In this document: positions 63,923 to 64,000 of the stretch, one piece after another
Position numbering within the stretch: position 1 is the first letter of the stretch
Layout of the letters: every line of letters starts with the position of its first letter
From: AP-15 sp963781215
GTDB taxonomy: Bacteria; Pseudomonadota; Alphaproteobacteria; ATCC43930; CGMCC-115725
Reading direction: 5' to 3'
NCBI GenBank assembly: GCA_963781215.1
Contig: CAWAFE010000024.1
Span: forward strand, 10,042 to 74,041
DNA: 64,000 nt
Notes under the pieces: generated by a model
The model's database searches: none
What the model was told of the DNA's origin: nothing
The model's input: the letters and a program-made list of their open reading frames with translations, nothing else
Position numbers and translations under genes: made by a program

Positions 63923-64000
63923 GGGGCGATATATGGGAAGCGCCGGCCGATGCCGCGAGCCGGGCGCGGCGGCGGCAACAATTGCGCGGCGAGCGGGCGC

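Noticed and set aside
1..64000. CRISPR arrays, prophage or integrated plasmid
   Set aside because: No regular direct repeats with unique spacers, and no structural phage, integrase or conjugation genes were recognised.

Overview
This 64-kb window is GC-rich bacterial chromosome, most consistent with an alphaproteobacterium, probably Rhodospirillales or a relative. The evidence is the rpsF-rpsR-DUF2232-rplI order, a RegB/RegA redox two-component pair, the fabD-fabG-acpP-fabF-mltG-yicC-gmk run, and a lipid A block (msbA-like, DUF374, waaA, lpxK, lpxL-like). No rRNA, tRNA or CRISPR array was seen.

Layout. 1-5.4 kb: an AT-rich edge with a 26-bp palindrome and a decayed SnoaL-like gene, then divergent L- and D-2-hydroxyacid dehydrogenases, an alpha/beta hydrolase coupled to a luciferase-like monooxygenase, and an IS630 transposase remnant. 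5.4-15.3 kb: a molybdenum hydroxylase (cox) operon, coxG-S-L-M-D-E, two XdhC-type genes and a MoeA-like/MocA-like fusion. CoxL carries AYRGAGR and the gene order is S-L-M, so this is a form II enzyme whose substrate need not be CO. 15.8-20.9 kb: an RTX/cadherin-type secreted protein with its own type I secretion ATPase and membrane-fusion protein. 21-28 kb: small membrane proteins, a GST, MlaC-like protein, cytochrome c, MsrA, a CYTH-CHAD protein and an MFS transporter. 28-40 kb: accessory catabolic genes (acyl-CoA dehydrogenase-like, cupins, amidohydrolase, nitrilase-type, MOSC, PncC, HD domain, lactonase-like, 2OG-Fe oxygenase-like), RegB/RegA and a PEP-CTERM protein. 40-50 kb: cyclopropane synthase and core ribosomal-protein, fatty-acid, cell-wall and nucleotide genes. 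50-52.6 kb: an arsenic operon, arsR-arsI-arsC-acr3, including an organoarsenical C-As lyase. 53-64 kb: a double-hotdog thioesterase, the lipid A block, a LigB-type dioxygenase, PmbA and UbiD.

A striking technical feature is that six genes are broken by nine single-base changes, all +1 insertions and mostly one extra base in a short G/C run. The protein sequence resumes perfectly after each one. I read them as probable base-calling or assembly errors and annotate the genes as continuous, but raw reads are needed to decide.

I found no convincing wholly new system. The best leads are the form II cox operon with its fused cofactor enzyme, an apparent ATC start codon in the CYTH-CHAD gene, the symmetric ArsR sites around the ars promoter, and the uncharacterised catabolic gene sets at 28-39 kb.
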